NCBI RefSeq assembly: GCF_001279585.1
Contig: NZ_LGEC01000016.1
Span: 248,001-312,000 of the forward strand
Direction of reading: 5' to 3'
DNA length: 64,000 bases
From: Nocardiopsis sp. NRRL B-16309
Lineage (GTDB): Bacteria > Actinomycetota > Actinomycetes > Streptosporangiales > Streptosporangiaceae
Shown piece by piece: positions 49,941 to 57,404 of the stretch. Numbering within the stretch: position 1 is the stretch's first letter; each line of letters opens with the position of its first letter. Position numbers and translations under genes: made by a program. The notes beneath the pieces are model-generated. The model was not told the origin of the DNA and did not search any database. It saw only the letters and a program-made list of their open reading frames with translations.

Positions 49941-51761
49941 TCACAGGAGCACACTGTCGGAGAAGCGCCCCTCCACGTAGTCCCGGTAGGACCTGACCAC
50001 GACCTCGTAGTTCCCGGACACCGTCGCCTCCCACCGGGTGTCCTCCCCCGTCGAACCCTGCGTGCGCCACCCTTCGCCGTCCTCGGGCCCCCGGCCGTCC
50101 CGTCGCTCGCAGTCGGTCCCCGGCGAGGGCGCGGGCGGCGGGTCCGTCGGAGGGTCGGGCGGTTCGGGTTCGGGCTGCGGTTCAGGCTCGGGCTCCGGTT
50201 CGGGCCGCGGCTCGGGTTCGGGCTCGGGCCGCGGCTCCGGCGATGCGTCGTCCGTCCGGGAGCCGTCGGGGGACGCGTTCCCGGTACGGGTACCGTCCAG
50301 GCCGTCCCGGGGCCACCGGAACTCGTCGGCCGGTCCGCACTCCAGCGCCCGCAGCCACACCTCGTAGTGCGTGGCCTCCGCCACCTCGTCCCACTCCACG
50401 ACGGCCCCGCCGTCACGGACGCGCACCCCGCCCGGCCCGGGCGGCGGGTCGTCGTCCCACACGACCTCGACGGGCTCGGACGCCTCCCCCTCGTCCCGGC
50501 CCTTGACCGGCCGCACGACGAACTCGTAGCGGGCGCCGCTGAACAGCGCCTCCACGAGCACGGACCGCCGGTCCCCGTCGCCCTCCGCCTGGGCGGGCAG
50601 GACCGTCGCCTCGTCGGGGTCGGGGGCGATCCGGCGCTGCACGACCCGGTAACCGGTCGCGCCGGGCACGGACGGCCAGCTCAGCAGCAATCCGTCGGCG
50701 GCCTCCTCCGCCTCGGGCACAGGCGCCTCCAACGGTCCCACCGACACGCTCGGCAGCGGCCGGGGGTAGGACTCGCCCACGCCCAGGGGGTCGGCGAGCG
50801 CGTCGGCGAAGGCCGCCGCGATCTTGACCTCGCCGCGCGCGTTGGGGTGGACCTCGTCCCAGTTGTCGAAGGAGGGGGTGTAGTCCCTGGCCACCTGGGC
50901 GACGATCACGGGCGACTCGGAGGAGGTCAGCTGGTCGGCGAGGTCGACCACGCCCATGTTGAAGCGGGCGATCTCGTCGTTGACGCGGGCGTCGTCGCCG
51001 GTGCCCTCGACCGGTGGGAGCTCGCCGACCACGAAGCGGGCCTCCCCCTGGACGACGCGCACCGTCGAGACCATCTCGCCGACCCCCTCCAGGGCGTGGT
51101 CCGCGCCGCCTCCGCGCAGGATGTCCTCCATCCCGGCCAGGAGCAGGAGGTAGTGGGGGTCGTGCTCGGCCGCGATCTCGGCCAGGTCGGCGGACAGCTC
51201 CTCGGAGGTGGCGCCCCACCGGGCGGCGTGCCCGGTGTCGAACTCGGGGTCGGCGTAGGTCCGGTCGCCGCCGTTCCCGTGCAGCGCGTGCATGTCGTCG
51301 TTCGGGCCGACGAAGGCGGCGTCGACCCCGCTCCGCTCCAGATGCGTCCACAGGCGGTAGCGCCAGGTGAAGTCGCCGCTGCTGCCCTGGGTGAGGGAGT
51401 CGCCCACCGGCATGATGCGCAGCTCCCCGTCGGGAGGTCCGGGGACGCTGACGGGCCCGTCGGCGCGCTCGTCGGCACCGGCGCCGACCCCGGAGCCCGT
51501 GCGGATGATGAGGAGGGTGACCGCCATGGCGGCGAGCATGACCCCGAGCAGCCCGAGTGGGCCGGGCTCGAACCGGGCGGGGCCGTGGCCGCGGGTGAGC
51601 AGTCGGCGCCACGGGACGTCCCGCCACGCGAGGCCGCGCCAGTACGCGGGGGCGAACAGCCGGCCGGTGCGCGCCCACCTCGGCTCCCGCCGCTCCTCGG
51701 GCCGGGACGCGTCGTCCTTCTCCGGCTCGTCTGGGTCCGCCACCGTCACCCGATCCCTCAC
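49941..51761 (-). CDS. membrane-anchored SGNH/GDSL hydrolase with FN3 domains
   Basis: 606 aa. The N-terminus is cytoplasmic (about 1-70), then one membrane helix (LGLLGVMLAAMAVTLLII). The extracellular SGNH domain (about 110-325) has block I IMPVGDSLTQG and block V DEVHPNARGE. FN3-like domains follow at about 340-440 and 450-606. The second is interrupted by a Glu-Pro/Arg-Pro-rich stretch of about 40 residues plus a Pro/Asp linker. It probably deacylates a surface glycan or lipid. It is first in a row with the polytopic protein and DUF2613. Confidence 0.85.
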   Translation of the reverse strand: MRDRVTVADPDEPEKDDASRPEERREPRWARTGRLFAPAYWRGLAWRDVPWRRLLTRGHGPARFEPGPLGLLGVMLAAMAVTLLIIRTGSGVGAGADERADGPVSVPGPPDGELRIMPVGDSLTQGSSGDFTWRYRLWTHLERSGVDAAFVGPNDDMHALHGNGGDRTYADPEFDTGHAARWGATSEELSADLAEIAAEHDPHYLLLLAGMEDILRGGGADHALEGVGEMVSTVRVVQGEARFVVGELPPVEGTGDDARVNDEIARFNMGVVDLADQLTSSESPVIVAQVARDYTPSFDNWDEVHPNARGEVKIAAAFADALADPLGVGESYPRPLPSVSVGPLEAPVPEAEEAADGLLLSWPSVPGATGYRVVQRRIAPDPDEATVLPAQAEGDGDRRSVLVEALFSGARYEFVVRPVKGRDEGEASEPVEVVWDDDPPPGPGGVRVRDGGAVVEWDEVAEATHYEVWLRALECGPADEFRWPRDGLDGTRTGNASPDGSRTDDASPEPRPEPEPEPRPEPEPEPEPQPEPEPPDPPTDPPPAPSPGTDCERRDGRGPEDGEGWRTQGSTGEDTRWEATVSGNYEVVVRSYRDYVEGRFSDSVLL

Positions 51762-52067
51762 AGTCGCGCCGCGCGAGCGGCTCCGGAACAGGTTCTACCC
51801 TGCCGCCGGGACGCTCCGCCCGCACGCGGGGGCACGGGGCGGAGAATGCGTACCGCCCCAGGTTACTGGCCTGGAGAGCACGGTTGAAGGCCAGGCCGGA
51901 CAACGAATGGGACATATCCGACCGGCGGCGCGCCGCACCCGGCCCGGGGGCCGCGCGGCCGGAGCGGATGACGGGTGATGTAGAACTGGTTATATTCAGT
52001 GCGTCAACCAGCGGTCGGCCGAACCGGAATGCCCCCGTCCGCCCGCGCCCCGACCGAGAGGCCTCCC
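51762..52067. promoter_or_regulatory. divergent promoter region, SGNH hydrolase / DMT transporter
   Basis: 306 bp without a gene. A good plus-strand -10 (TATATT, 51991-51996) lies in an AT-rich patch unusual for this genome, with a weak ATGACG about 17 bp upstream. Transcription would start near 52003 and leave a 65-nt leader to GTG 52068, which has GAGAGG seven bases ahead. Confidence 0.45.
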
Positions 52068-52988
52068 GTGATCGGACTCCTGGTCGCGCTGCTGTCCGCC
52101 GTGGTCTACACCGTGGGACTGGCGGTGGAACAGCGTGCCCTGCACGGGTCGGAGTCGATCTCCGTCCACCGCCCGCTCCACCTGGCCCGGGTCCTGCTCG
52201 GCAACCCCCGCTGGGTGTTCGGGTGCGTCTTCGCGGCGATCGGCAGTGTCGGACTGATCGTGTCCCTGGGCCTGGCGCCCGTGTCGGTGGCCCAGCCCGC
52301 CTACGCGGCCGGTGTGGCCACGACCCTGCTGGTCATCACGCTCGTGACGGGCGAGCGGATCACCCGCGGCGAGTACGTGGCGCTGGGCGTCATGCCGGTC
52401 GCGCTGGCCCTGCTGAGCCTGTCCACCGCCGAGGGCGCCGAGGCCGGTACGAGTGCGGACACACCACTGCTGGTCCTGGTCACGGTCGTGACCGTGGTGG
52501 CGTGCGTAGGAGCCATGGGCCTGGCGGGCGGCCGCGGTCGGTACGTGTCGGCGGCGGCGATGGGCGCGGCGGCCGGACTCGCCCAAGGCAGCGCCGGGCT
52601 GCACGGCAAGGGCCTGGGCGGACTGCTGGCCGAGCACGGGGTGCTGGGGGCGGTCGTCCCCGCCCTGCTGTCGCCGTTCCCCTACCTGTACGCGGTGGGA
52701 TGGGCCGTGGGCATCGTGCTGTTCCAGACCTCGCTGCAGCGCTCTCGGGCCTCGATCACGGCGCCGGTGTCGAACGTGGTGGGCAACGTCTTCATGGTCG
52801 TGGCCGGGACGATCCTGTTCAACGAGACCCTGCCGGACGATCCGGTGATGCTGGCGCTGCGGGTCGGCGGGTTCGCGCTCACCCTGATCGTCATCGTGCT
52901 CGTACGCGGCAACGTCGCCTCGGCCGAGGCCGACACCAGCCGCAGGCGCGCGGCCACCCTCGTCCCCGAGGCCACCGAACCCCACTGA
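52068..52988 (+). CDS. DMT/EamA-superfamily transporter
   Basis: 306 aa, ten predicted helices in two inverted halves. The opening GLLVALLSAVVYTVGLAVEQ RAL, the LAPVSVAQPAYAAG helix and the C-terminal ITAPVSNVVGNVFMVVAGTI then LFNETLP resemble actinobacterial DMT proteins distantly related to NIPA magnesium transporters. The substrate is unknown. GTG 52068 is preferred over ATG 52029, which has no ribosome site. Confidence 0.8.
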   Translation: MIGLLVALLSAVVYTVGLAVEQRALHGSESISVHRPLHLARVLLGNPRWVFGCVFAAIGSVGLIVSLGLAPVSVAQPAYAAGVATTLLVITLVTGERITRGEYVALGVMPVALALLSLSTAEGAEAGTSADTPLLVLVTVVTVVACVGAMGLAGGRGRYVSAAAMGAAAGLAQGSAGLHGKGLGGLLAEHGVLGAVVPALLSPFPYLYAVGWAVGIVLFQTSLQRSRASITAPVSNVVGNVFMVVAGTILFNETLPDDPVMLALRVGGFALTLIVIVLVRGNVASAEADTSRRRAATLVPEATEPH

Positions 52989-53024
52989 CCCGCCCTCCGG
53001 GCGCCCCGACCCGGCGGGGCAATC

Positions 53025-53290
53025 GGTAGACCGTCAGCCTGCCCTGCCCACAAGGGGTTGGAGGTAGGCCGTTCAGCCAACCGGTGTGCAGGGGGTTGAC
53101 TCGGGACGCGCGGCGACCCATCCCCCAGGCTTTGAAGCCGCACACACGTGCCTGCGTGATCCCACGGGGGTGAAAGGTGGCCGTTGAGCCTGCCCTCACC
53201 CCCGGGGATTGGGCGTGCGCACGCGGGCCTGCCTCAGCCCCAGGGGGTGAGAGGTGGCCGTTCAGCCTGCGGGGCCACAGGGGGTGTCGC
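53025..53290 (+). repeat. cluster of four core-repeat units in a convergent gap
   Basis: Units occur at about 53025-53042 (GGTAGACCGTCAGCCTGCC), 53051-53078 (GGGGTTGGAGGTAGGCCGTT then CAGCC), 53167-53190 (GGTGAAAGGTGGCCGTTGAG) and 53241-53269 (GGGGGTGAGAGGTGGCCGTT then CAGCC). Each well-kept unit is preceded by a CCCC/CCAC-N-GGGG mini-dyad. The same core is found at 27.0 and 30.0-30.1 kb. Confidence 0.8.
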
Positions 53291-53299
53291 GAGGGGCGC

Positions 53300-53430
53300 G
53301 CCAGTGTTCTGCAGGAGGAGACGGGGCCGCCGCGAGGAACGAGCAAGGCAAGCACGGGGCCAAAGCGAGGAACGAGCGGAGGCCCCCAAAAAACACAGCA
53401 CGGAGGCCCCCAGAAAACACAGCCCCACCC
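53300..53430. repeat. rearranged relative of the long inverted-repeat element
   Basis: GCGAGGAACGAGC occurs twice (53332-53344, 53365-53377). A 24-bp tandem CGGAGGCCCCC...AACACAGCA follows (53377-53424). On the minus strand the words GCCTCCGCTCGT, CTCGTTCCTC and CCGTGCTTGCC also occur in the 26822-27013 element. The stretch ends at the stop codon of the FMN reductase gene. Confidence 0.6.
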
Positions 53431-53433
53431 TCC

Positions 53434-53949
53434 TCAGGCGGCCACCGAGACGGCCTGGCGCAGGCCGGGTGCGGCGACGTCGGCCCACGCGCGCACCACG
53501 CTGTCGGGGCGGTGGGTCTCGTCGGCGGCCAGGACCAGACCGGGCTCGGCCACCCACGCGCCGAGGTCGGCGAGCAGGACCCGCAGGTCCTCCTCGATGC
53601 CACGGCTGTTGCGCAGGTCCTCGACCACGGCCAGCGGGACGGCCACGGTGTGGCCCAGACCCAGTTCGGGCAGGCGGTCGAGGAAGACCTTCAGCAGGCC
53701 GGTGTAGGTGCCGTGCACCTGCGGGGAGGCGACCAGCAGGACGTCGCTCTCGCGCACGCTCTCCAGAGCGGCGCTGACGGCGTCGGAGTCGTCGGTGAGC
53801 AGGTCGGCGCCCAGTTCGGCGAGGTCGACGACCTCGGGGCTGGACGTGACGCCCGCACGGGCGGCGACCTCGGCGGCGGCGCGCAGGGCGGTGGTGTACA
53901 CGGCGGATCGGGGCTGGGGAGCGGCGACGAGCACGGTGAAGCGGGTCAT
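53434..53949 (-). CDS. NAD(P)H-dependent FMN reductase
   Basis: 171 aa, flavodoxin-like. The nucleotide loop VLVAAPQPRSAVYTTALRAA, then VLLVASPQVHGTYTGLLKVF and LDRLPELGL, follow the MsuE/SsuE-type pattern. It would supply FMNH2 to flavin monooxygenases, for example those releasing sulfite from sulfonates. ATG 53949 with AGGAG seven bases upstream. About 280 bp ahead is a cysteine leader peptide with an attenuator hairpin, which ties the gene to sulfur supply. Confidence 0.85.
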   Translation of the reverse strand: MTRFTVLVAAPQPRSAVYTTALRAAAEVAARAGVTSSPEVVDLAELGADLLTDDSDAVSAALESVRESDVLLVASPQVHGTYTGLLKVFLDRLPELGLGHTVAVPLAVVEDLRNSRGIEEDLRVLLADLGAWVAEPGLVLAADETHRPDSVVRAWADVAAPGLRQAVSVAA

Positions 53950-54200
53950 GCGAGACTCCTGGGTTCGGTCAGAGCGAGCCGGGATCGACCGGAGGAAACG
54001 TCGGGGGGCGGTGACGGGGATGCGGTGACACCGGAGAGGACGGTTCCTCGTTCCGACGCGGGGACGGACTTCGTCGTCCGGATGCGTGCCGCGTCGGTCC
54101 TGGAGGGTGTGCTCCTCGGGCCTGAATCGGCCCGGGCCCAGAAAAGGGAAGAGAAGAGCGTCCGGTGTCTGCGAGGGCATGGGCGTACTGGGTACACCCG

Positions 54201-54230
54201 TAGCGCGGGGCTCGGCCCCGTTAGGCGCTA
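54201..54230 (-). promoter_or_regulatory. attenuator hairpin overlapping the leader-peptide stop codon
   Basis: TAGCGC pairs with GCGCTA and, inside, GGGGC pairs with GCCCC around TCG, with a 5-nt bulge on one side. The minus-strand 5' arm contains the TAG stop of the leader peptide. A ribosome paused on the Cys codons would cover or expose it. Downstream to 53950 a pyrimidine-rich run (about 54143-54162) and further GC hairpins are visible, but no single terminator could be assigned. Confidence 0.55.
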
Positions 54231-54305
54231 GCTACAACAGAGCGCGCTCGCCTGCTGTCGAAGATCGACATGCAGGCGCTGGACAAGCAGCTCACCGGCG
54301 GACAT
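54228..54305 (-). CDS. cysteine-responsive leader peptide
   Basis: 25 aa. It contains the motif RLHVDLRQQASA and ends in two consecutive Cys codons (LCCS). This is the actinobacterial leader-peptide pattern (R-HVDL-R-x-SA-C) found before sulfur and cysteine genes. The ATG is at 54305 and the TAG at 54230-54228. Polycysteine leader ORFs are known to attenuate downstream genes by ribosome stalling when charged Cys-tRNA is low. The downstream gene is the FMN reductase. Confidence 0.75.
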   Translation of the reverse strand: MSAGELLVQRLHVDLRQQASALCCS

Positions 54306-54311
54306 GTCTCC

Positions 54312-54341
54312 ATCATGAGGTGAGCCGACCGCTATCGTCAA
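54312..54341 (-). promoter_or_regulatory. promoter of a leaderless leader-peptide transcript
   Basis: On the minus strand TTGACG (54341-54336), an 18-bp spacer and CATGAT (54317-54312) are followed by six bases and the ATG of the leader peptide at 54305. Transcription would start at or next to the start codon, so the leader peptide would be translated leaderless. Confidence 0.55.
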
Positions 54342-54558
54342 TGCGTGCGCGGCCGCCGCCTGCGCGCCGCCGGTGCCCCGACCGGACCGTCCAGCTCGCG
54401 GACAACCGTTCCACGCATCGGGATTCCCCAGCTCCGCAGGGGGTTCCGAGCCCGGTGCGGCCGGGCTCCGACCCCCTTCCGGCGGCCGTGCGGCGCGCGT
54501 GTTATCTGCGACACACCGCGCCGAGCCACCGACCGCCCAGCCCAGGGAGTGCCCGAAC

Positions 54559-55692
54559 ATGCCCCACACCGTCACGCTCACCAACGCCCGCGTCGTGACC
54601 CCCGACGGCGTCCACGACGGCTGGCTGCGCGTCGCGGACGGTCGCGTACGCGATCTGGGCTCCGGGGAGGCCCCCGCCGGGCCGACCCACGACGCCGACG
54701 GCGGCTGGGTGGTCCCCGGACTGGTCGACACCCACGTGCACGGGGGCGCCGGACACGCCTTCCCCGAGGCGGATCCGGAGGGGGTGCGCGAGATCGTCGC
54801 GTTCAACCGGGCGCATGGTGTGACGTCGATGGTCGGCGGGCTGGTCGCCGCCACTCCCGAGGACACGCTCCGCCAGGTGGCGGCGCTGGCCGAGCTGTGC
54901 GAGTCCGGGGAGTTGGCGGGCGTCTACCTGGAGGGACCGTTCATCGCGCGGTCCAAGTGCGGGGCGCACGACCCCGCGCTGCTGCGCGACCCCGACACCG
55001 CGGAGTTCGACCGCTGGCTGAAGGCGGGCCGGGGACACGTGCGCATGGTGACCGTCGCCCCGGAGCTGCCGGGCGCGACGGAGCTGATCCGCGCCGCGGT
55101 CTCCCACGGCGTGGTCGCCGCCGTGGGGCACACCGAGGCGAGCTACGAGCAGACCCGCGCCGCCTTCGACGCGGGCGCCACGGTGGCCACGCACCTGTAC
55201 AACGCGATGCGCCCGCTCAACCACCGCGACCCGGGGCCGATCGCGGCCTCCCTGGAGGACGAGCGGGTGTCCGTGGAGCTGATCGTGGACAACGTGCACG
55301 TCCACCCGGGGGCGGCGAAGCTGGTGTTCGCGGCGGCGGGGGCGGGGCGGGTGTCGCTGGTGACCGACGCGATGTCGGCGACGGGCCTGGGGGACGGCGA
55401 GTACACGCTGGGCGACCTGCGGGTTCGGGTCAGCGGCGGACAGGCCCGGCTGGTGGACACCGGGGCGATCGCCTCCAGCACGATCGTACTGCCGCAGGCC
55501 GTGCGCAACGCGGTGGAGGGGCTGGGCGTGGACGTGCCGGACGCGGTGCGCTCGGCGTCGTCGGTCCCGGCGGCGGCGCTGGGCGGCCTGGACGGCGCGG
55601 GCCGGATCGAGGCCGGTGGTCGCGCCGACCTCGTGGTGCTGGACGCCGATCTCGCGGTCTCCCGGGTGATGTTCCGTGGCGCGTGGGTGTGA
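54559..55692 (+). CDS. nagA: N-acetylglucosamine-6-phosphate deacetylase NagA
   Basis: 377 aa amidohydrolase. Metal and substrate motifs are in order: LVDTHVHGGAGH, LEGPFIARSKCGAHDP, AVGHTEASYEQT, ATHLYNAMRPLNHRDPG, and the catalytic Asp in LVTDAMSATG. It removes acetate from GlcNAc-6-P, the committed step of aminosugar use. Its product, glucosamine-6-P, is the effector that releases DasR. GGGAG lies ten bases before ATG 54559. No dre box is evident upstream. It is divergent from the cysteine-leader transcript. Confidence 0.95.
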   Translation: MPHTVTLTNARVVTPDGVHDGWLRVADGRVRDLGSGEAPAGPTHDADGGWVVPGLVDTHVHGGAGHAFPEADPEGVREIVAFNRAHGVTSMVGGLVAATPEDTLRQVAALAELCESGELAGVYLEGPFIARSKCGAHDPALLRDPDTAEFDRWLKAGRGHVRMVTVAPELPGATELIRAAVSHGVVAAVGHTEASYEQTRAAFDAGATVATHLYNAMRPLNHRDPGPIAASLEDERVSVELIVDNVHVHPGAAKLVFAAAGAGRVSLVTDAMSATGLGDGEYTLGDLRVRVSGGQARLVDTGAIASSTIVLPQAVRNAVEGLGVDVPDAVRSASSVPAAALGGLDGAGRIEAGGRADLVVLDADLAVSRVMFRGAWV

Positions 55693-55726
55693 CGACGTGC
55701 CATCGTGTCGGTACGTACTAGTAACT

Positions 55727-55750
55727 TGACTCTGAGTGACAATAGAGTCA
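55727..55750 (+). promoter_or_regulatory. perfect inverted repeat upstream of a hypothetical gene
   Basis: TGACTCT (55727-55733) and AGAGTCA (55744-55750) form perfect 7-bp arms with a 10-bp spacer. The stretch is AT-richer than its neighbours and starts 65 bp before the ATG at 55792. TTGACT (55726-55731) could be a -35, so the dyad would overlap the promoter. Confidence 0.4.
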
Positions 55751-55791
55751 GGGCACCGAGGAAGCACGTGCTCGACACGAAAGGATCCGCC

Positions 55792-56100
55792 ATGGCCCAG
55801 TCGAGACAGGCACACGACCAGCAGCCGACCCGCGTGCCCTCCGAGGAACGCGAGCACCTCGCCAAACTCGCCGGCGAACTGGCCCGCTACGAGGTCCGCG
55901 CGGACGTGGTCGACGGGGACGCCCCGTACCTGCGCGTGACCAACCCGGAGTCGGCCCACGCGGTCGAGGACGTCGTCTGCGAGCGCAGGGAACTCGACCA
56001 CGCGTTCATCGCCTCGTTCGGGGTCTACCTCGGCAGCAGCGGCAGCCTCGGCGTCACGGCCCACAAGGTCGCCTGGCTCGTGGGGGCCACCGAGGCCTGA
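55792..56100 (+). CDS. hypothetical protein, small soluble
   Basis: 102 aa. The acidic helical N-terminal half contains VPSEEREHLAKLAGELARYE. It is followed by VRADVVDGDAPYLRVTNPES, with a beta-rich C-terminal part ending VTAHKVAWLVGATEA. No signal peptide or membrane segment. AAAGGA lies seven bases before ATG 55792. A strong hairpin follows at 56114, so it is a monocistronic unit. Function not recognised. Confidence 0.6.
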   Translation: MAQSRQAHDQQPTRVPSEEREHLAKLAGELARYEVRADVVDGDAPYLRVTNPESAHAVEDVVCERRELDHAFIASFGVYLGSSGSLGVTAHKVAWLVGATEA

Positions 56101-56113
56101 GGCCCGGTCACGG

Positions 56114-56144
56114 ACGGGGCGGCGCCGACCGGGCGCCGCCCCGT
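56114..56144 (+). terminator. strong hairpin terminator after the hypothetical gene
   Basis: A perfect 13-bp stem ACGGGGCGGCGCC with its complement and a GACCG loop, 14 bp after the stop at 56100. Confidence 0.8.
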
Positions 56145-56265
56145 ACCTGTGCCGGGGGCCGTCCGCCGTCGGCCGCCCGCCGGGGCGCGACACTTCGGCG
56201 GGCGCCGAACCGTTCGCGGCCTAGGGTCGCCGTGTCGGCATCCGAACGGAAGGACACCACCGCCC

Positions 56266-57057
56266 ATGACCCGCTTCGAGGAGTTCCGCGACCTGCACCG
56301 CGCCGGTGCGCCCCTGGTCCTGCCCAACGCCTGGGACCTGGCCTCGGCCGCCGCCCTGGCGGGGGCTGGCTTCCGCGCCCTCGGCACGACGAGCCTGGGC
56401 GTGGCGGCCGCGGCGGGCAGGTCCGACGCCCGGGGGGACACCCGGGCGGAGACCGTCCGGCTGGCCCACGGCATGGTCCGCCTGGACGCCCTGGTCAGCG
56501 TGGACGTCGAGGGCGGTTTCGGTGACGAGCCCGAGCAGGTCGCCGCCCTGGCCGCCGAACTCGCCGACGCCGGAGTCGCCGGGGTGAACATCGAGGACGG
56601 CCTGCCCGACGGCGGGCTGCGCGCGCCCGACAGGCAGTGCGCCCTGATCGAGGCGGTCAAGGACGCCGCCCCGGACCTGTTCGTCAACGCCCGCACGGAC
56701 ACACACTGGCTCCCGGGCCACACGGCGCGGACCGCGGAGCGCGCCGAGGCCTACCGGGCTGCGGGCGCCGACGGCGTGTTCGTGCCCGGGCTCACCGACG
56801 CGGCGGCCATCGCGGACCTGGTCCGGGCCCTGGACGTGCCGCTGAACATCCTGTACTCGCCCGCCGGGCCCTCCCTGCGCGCCCTCGCCGACCTGGGCGT
56901 CCGGCGGGTCAGCTGCGGGTCGCTCCTGTTCCGCGCCGCGCTGGGCGCCACCGTGGCGACGGCCCTGGCCGTCGCCCGCGACGAGCCCGTCCCCGCGGGG
57001 CTGCCCACCTACGCCGAGGCCCAGGCCCTCGCCGACGCCTACACCGAACTCCCCTGA
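56266..57057 (+). CDS. isocitrate lyase / PEP mutase family protein
   Basis: 263 aa TIM-barrel. It opens FEEFRDLHRAGAPLVLPNAW (the family's PNxWD motif), then ALGTTSLGVAAAAG. LVSVDVEGGFGDEPEQVAAL contains the metal-binding acidic D-x-E-x-G-F-G-D. AGVNIEDGLPDGGL, ARTDTHWL and NILYSPAGPSLRALADLGVR follow. Catalytic details differ from true isocitrate lyase (no KKCGH). The likely chemistry is C-C or P-C lyase on an oxaloacetate- or phosphonate-like substrate; the exact reaction is unknown. ATG 56266. Confidence 0.88.
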   Translation: MTRFEEFRDLHRAGAPLVLPNAWDLASAAALAGAGFRALGTTSLGVAAAAGRSDARGDTRAETVRLAHGMVRLDALVSVDVEGGFGDEPEQVAALAAELADAGVAGVNIEDGLPDGGLRAPDRQCALIEAVKDAAPDLFVNARTDTHWLPGHTARTAERAEAYRAAGADGVFVPGLTDAAAIADLVRALDVPLNILYSPAGPSLRALADLGVRRVSCGSLLFRAALGATVATALAVARDEPVPAGLPTYAEAQALADAYTELP

Positions 57058-57100
57058 CCCCGGCCGAACGCGCCGGGAAGGGGACACCCTTCCCACACCT

Positions 57101-57361
57101 TCACCGGTAGTGATACCGGGCTTGAAGAATCCTCACCTCGTCCTCGGTCACCCGATATACGAGGCGGTGCTCGTCGGTGATCCGCCGCGACCAGTACCCG
57201 GACAGGTCCGCCTTCAGGGGTTCCGGCTTACCGAGACCATCGAAGGGCGTCCGCTGTATCTCGCCGATCAGGCGGACCGTCCGACGAGCGACCTTCTTGT
57301 CCGTCTCCAGCCAGTACTGGAAGTCATCCCATGCGGCGGGATCGAAGCGAACCGCCCTCAC
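57101..57361 (-). CDS. yoeB: YoeB-family mRNA interferase toxin
   Basis: 86 aa. The Txe/YoeB fold is visible in FDPAAWDDFQYWLETDKKVARR. The catalytic Glu is in LIGEIQRTPFDG, Arg in GYWSRRITDEHRLVYRV, and the terminal QARYHYR carries the catalytic His-Tyr. It cleaves mRNA at the ribosomal A site when free of antitoxin. GTG 57361 lies 30 bp after the antitoxin stop instead of overlapping it, because a 17-bp unit has been triplicated at the junction. Confidence 0.93.
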   Translation of the reverse strand: MRAVRFDPAAWDDFQYWLETDKKVARRTVRLIGEIQRTPFDGLGKPEPLKADLSGYWSRRITDEHRLVYRVTEDEVRILQARYHYR

Positions 57362-57404
57362 TCGTCCTCCGCCCTCACTCGTCCTCCGCCCTCACTCGTC
57401 CTCC
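57354..57404. repeat. 17-bp unit repeated three times at the antitoxin-toxin junction
   Basis: The plus-strand unit CCCTCACTCGTCCTCCG occurs twice and then once more with its end altered (CGCCCACTCG). On the coding strand each unit reads GGGCGGAGGACGAGTGA: it includes the antitoxin's last codons, its TGA and a GTGA. The antitoxin stops in the first copy and the toxin starts in the third. Confidence 0.8.

Noticed and set aside
47774..49996. Plus-strand frame with collagen-like GGTGRPGGTG repeats
   Set aside because: It is the other strand of the 18-bp coding minisatellite. The minus-strand protein has a clear membrane architecture and an ATG.
53025..53290. Possible CRISPR-like spaced repeats
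   Set aside because: Only four diverged units with irregular spacing (about 30-110 bp) and no cas genes. They belong to a dispersed intergenic family.
54230..54316. Alternative overlapping leader frame starting ATG-ATG-GAG
   Set aside because: It lacks the RLHVDLR-type motif and its Cys codons are scattered. The frame starting at 54305 matches the known leader-peptide pattern and the promoter spacing.
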